This document shows, piece after piece, positions 19,131 to 19,346 of a stretch of DNA of 19,346 nt. The position numbers and the translations under genes are program-made. A model generated the notes under the pieces. That model saw nothing but the letters and a program-made list of their open reading frames with translations, searched no databases and was not told where the DNA came from. The stretch's first letter is position 1. Every line of letters begins with the position of its first letter. The stretch is taken from positions 1 to 19,346 of the forward strand of contig JADNRY010000997.1 of NCBI GenBank assembly GCA_015501585.1, written 5' to 3'. This DNA comes from Rhodocollybia butyracea (lineage: Eukaryota > Basidiomycota > Agaricomycetes > Agaricales > Omphalotaceae).

Positions 19131-19346
19131 GGCAGAAGTCGTGGGGGTCGAAAAGAAGGGTCCCTCGAGTGACCGATTTCTTTTAATAAACGGGTGTGAT
19201 ACTAGGTATCCTTCGGTATATTGTTACCGTGTTCCGTCGGAACGCAAAGGCACAAGTTGTGCCGGACTCAGATCAGATCCTCTAAATCTCTCTTCAACGC
19301 AATTCGAAGCACCCTTACGAGGCTTTCTGGTGGTGGGCAAGTGTAA
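19131..19346 (-). promoter_or_regulatory. Upstream region of the ABC transporter gene
   Basis: These 216 nt precede the transporter start on the minus strand and run off the window. The reverse complement contains AT-rich stretches (around 19175-19225). I see no defined TATA box or drug-response element, and no coding region. Confidence 0.35.

Noticed and set aside
1..19346. CRISPR array, tRNA, rRNA, biosynthetic cluster or viral insertion
   Set aside because: I saw no regular spacer array, cloverleaf, ribosomal sequence, biosynthetic enzyme set or viral gene. The conserved genes belong to unrelated processes.

Overview
The window looks like nuclear DNA of a mushroom-forming basidiomycete (Agaricomycetes). 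The evidence is genes packed with many short introns (mostly 47-60 nt, a few 87-118 nt), GT-AG borders with CTNAN-like branch points, an Agaricomycete-style F-box/LRR protein, decayed copies of the HNH-nuclease family that is expanded in these fungi, and close matches to conserved fungal proteins. No bacterial-style operon, tRNA, rRNA or CRISPR array was seen.

Layout. (1) About 1-820: no gene recognised. (2) 825-2500, minus: F-box protein whose last ~58 codons lie in another frame. (3) 2515-3667, plus: decayed HNH-domain gene, copy 1. (4) 3668-4938: gene-poor, with a 296-bp inverted-repeat structure that contains 14-nt tandem repeats. (5) 4939-5499, plus: two-exon gene for a small multi-pass membrane protein. 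(6) 6260-7585, plus: HNH copy 2, interrupted by a 150-bp MITE with 26-bp terminal inverted repeats and a TA target duplication. Copy 1 provides the matching empty site. (7) 8134-9617, minus: Rae1/Gle2 WD40 mRNA-export factor, eight exons. (8) 10604-12755, plus: membrane-type casein kinase I (Yck/Cki1-like), ten exons, 532 aa, fully open. (9) 13644-19130, minus: full-length Yor1-type ABCC transporter, 26 exons and about 1,380 residues, including a 7-nt exon. (10) 19131-19346: transporter upstream region.

The right half (8-19 kb) is conserved housekeeping sequence. The left half is accessory: an F-box gene, a dispersed direct duplication of an HNH gene, a MITE and degenerate repeats. The genes show no sign of a shared pathway. 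Rae1 and the kinase are divergent, and the kinase and the transporter are convergent.

Rae1, the transporter and the F-box gene need single-base corrections to restore conserved reading frames (one in Rae1, nine in the transporter, one in the F-box gene). I see no in-frame nonsense substitution and no broken splice site in them, so indel errors in the assembly are at least as likely as real decay. The HNH copies differ: they carry in-frame stops and a lost splice acceptor, which is real degeneration. I see no convincing new biological system. The most informative features are the MITE with its empty-site paralogue, two GC-AG introns and the 7-nt exon.
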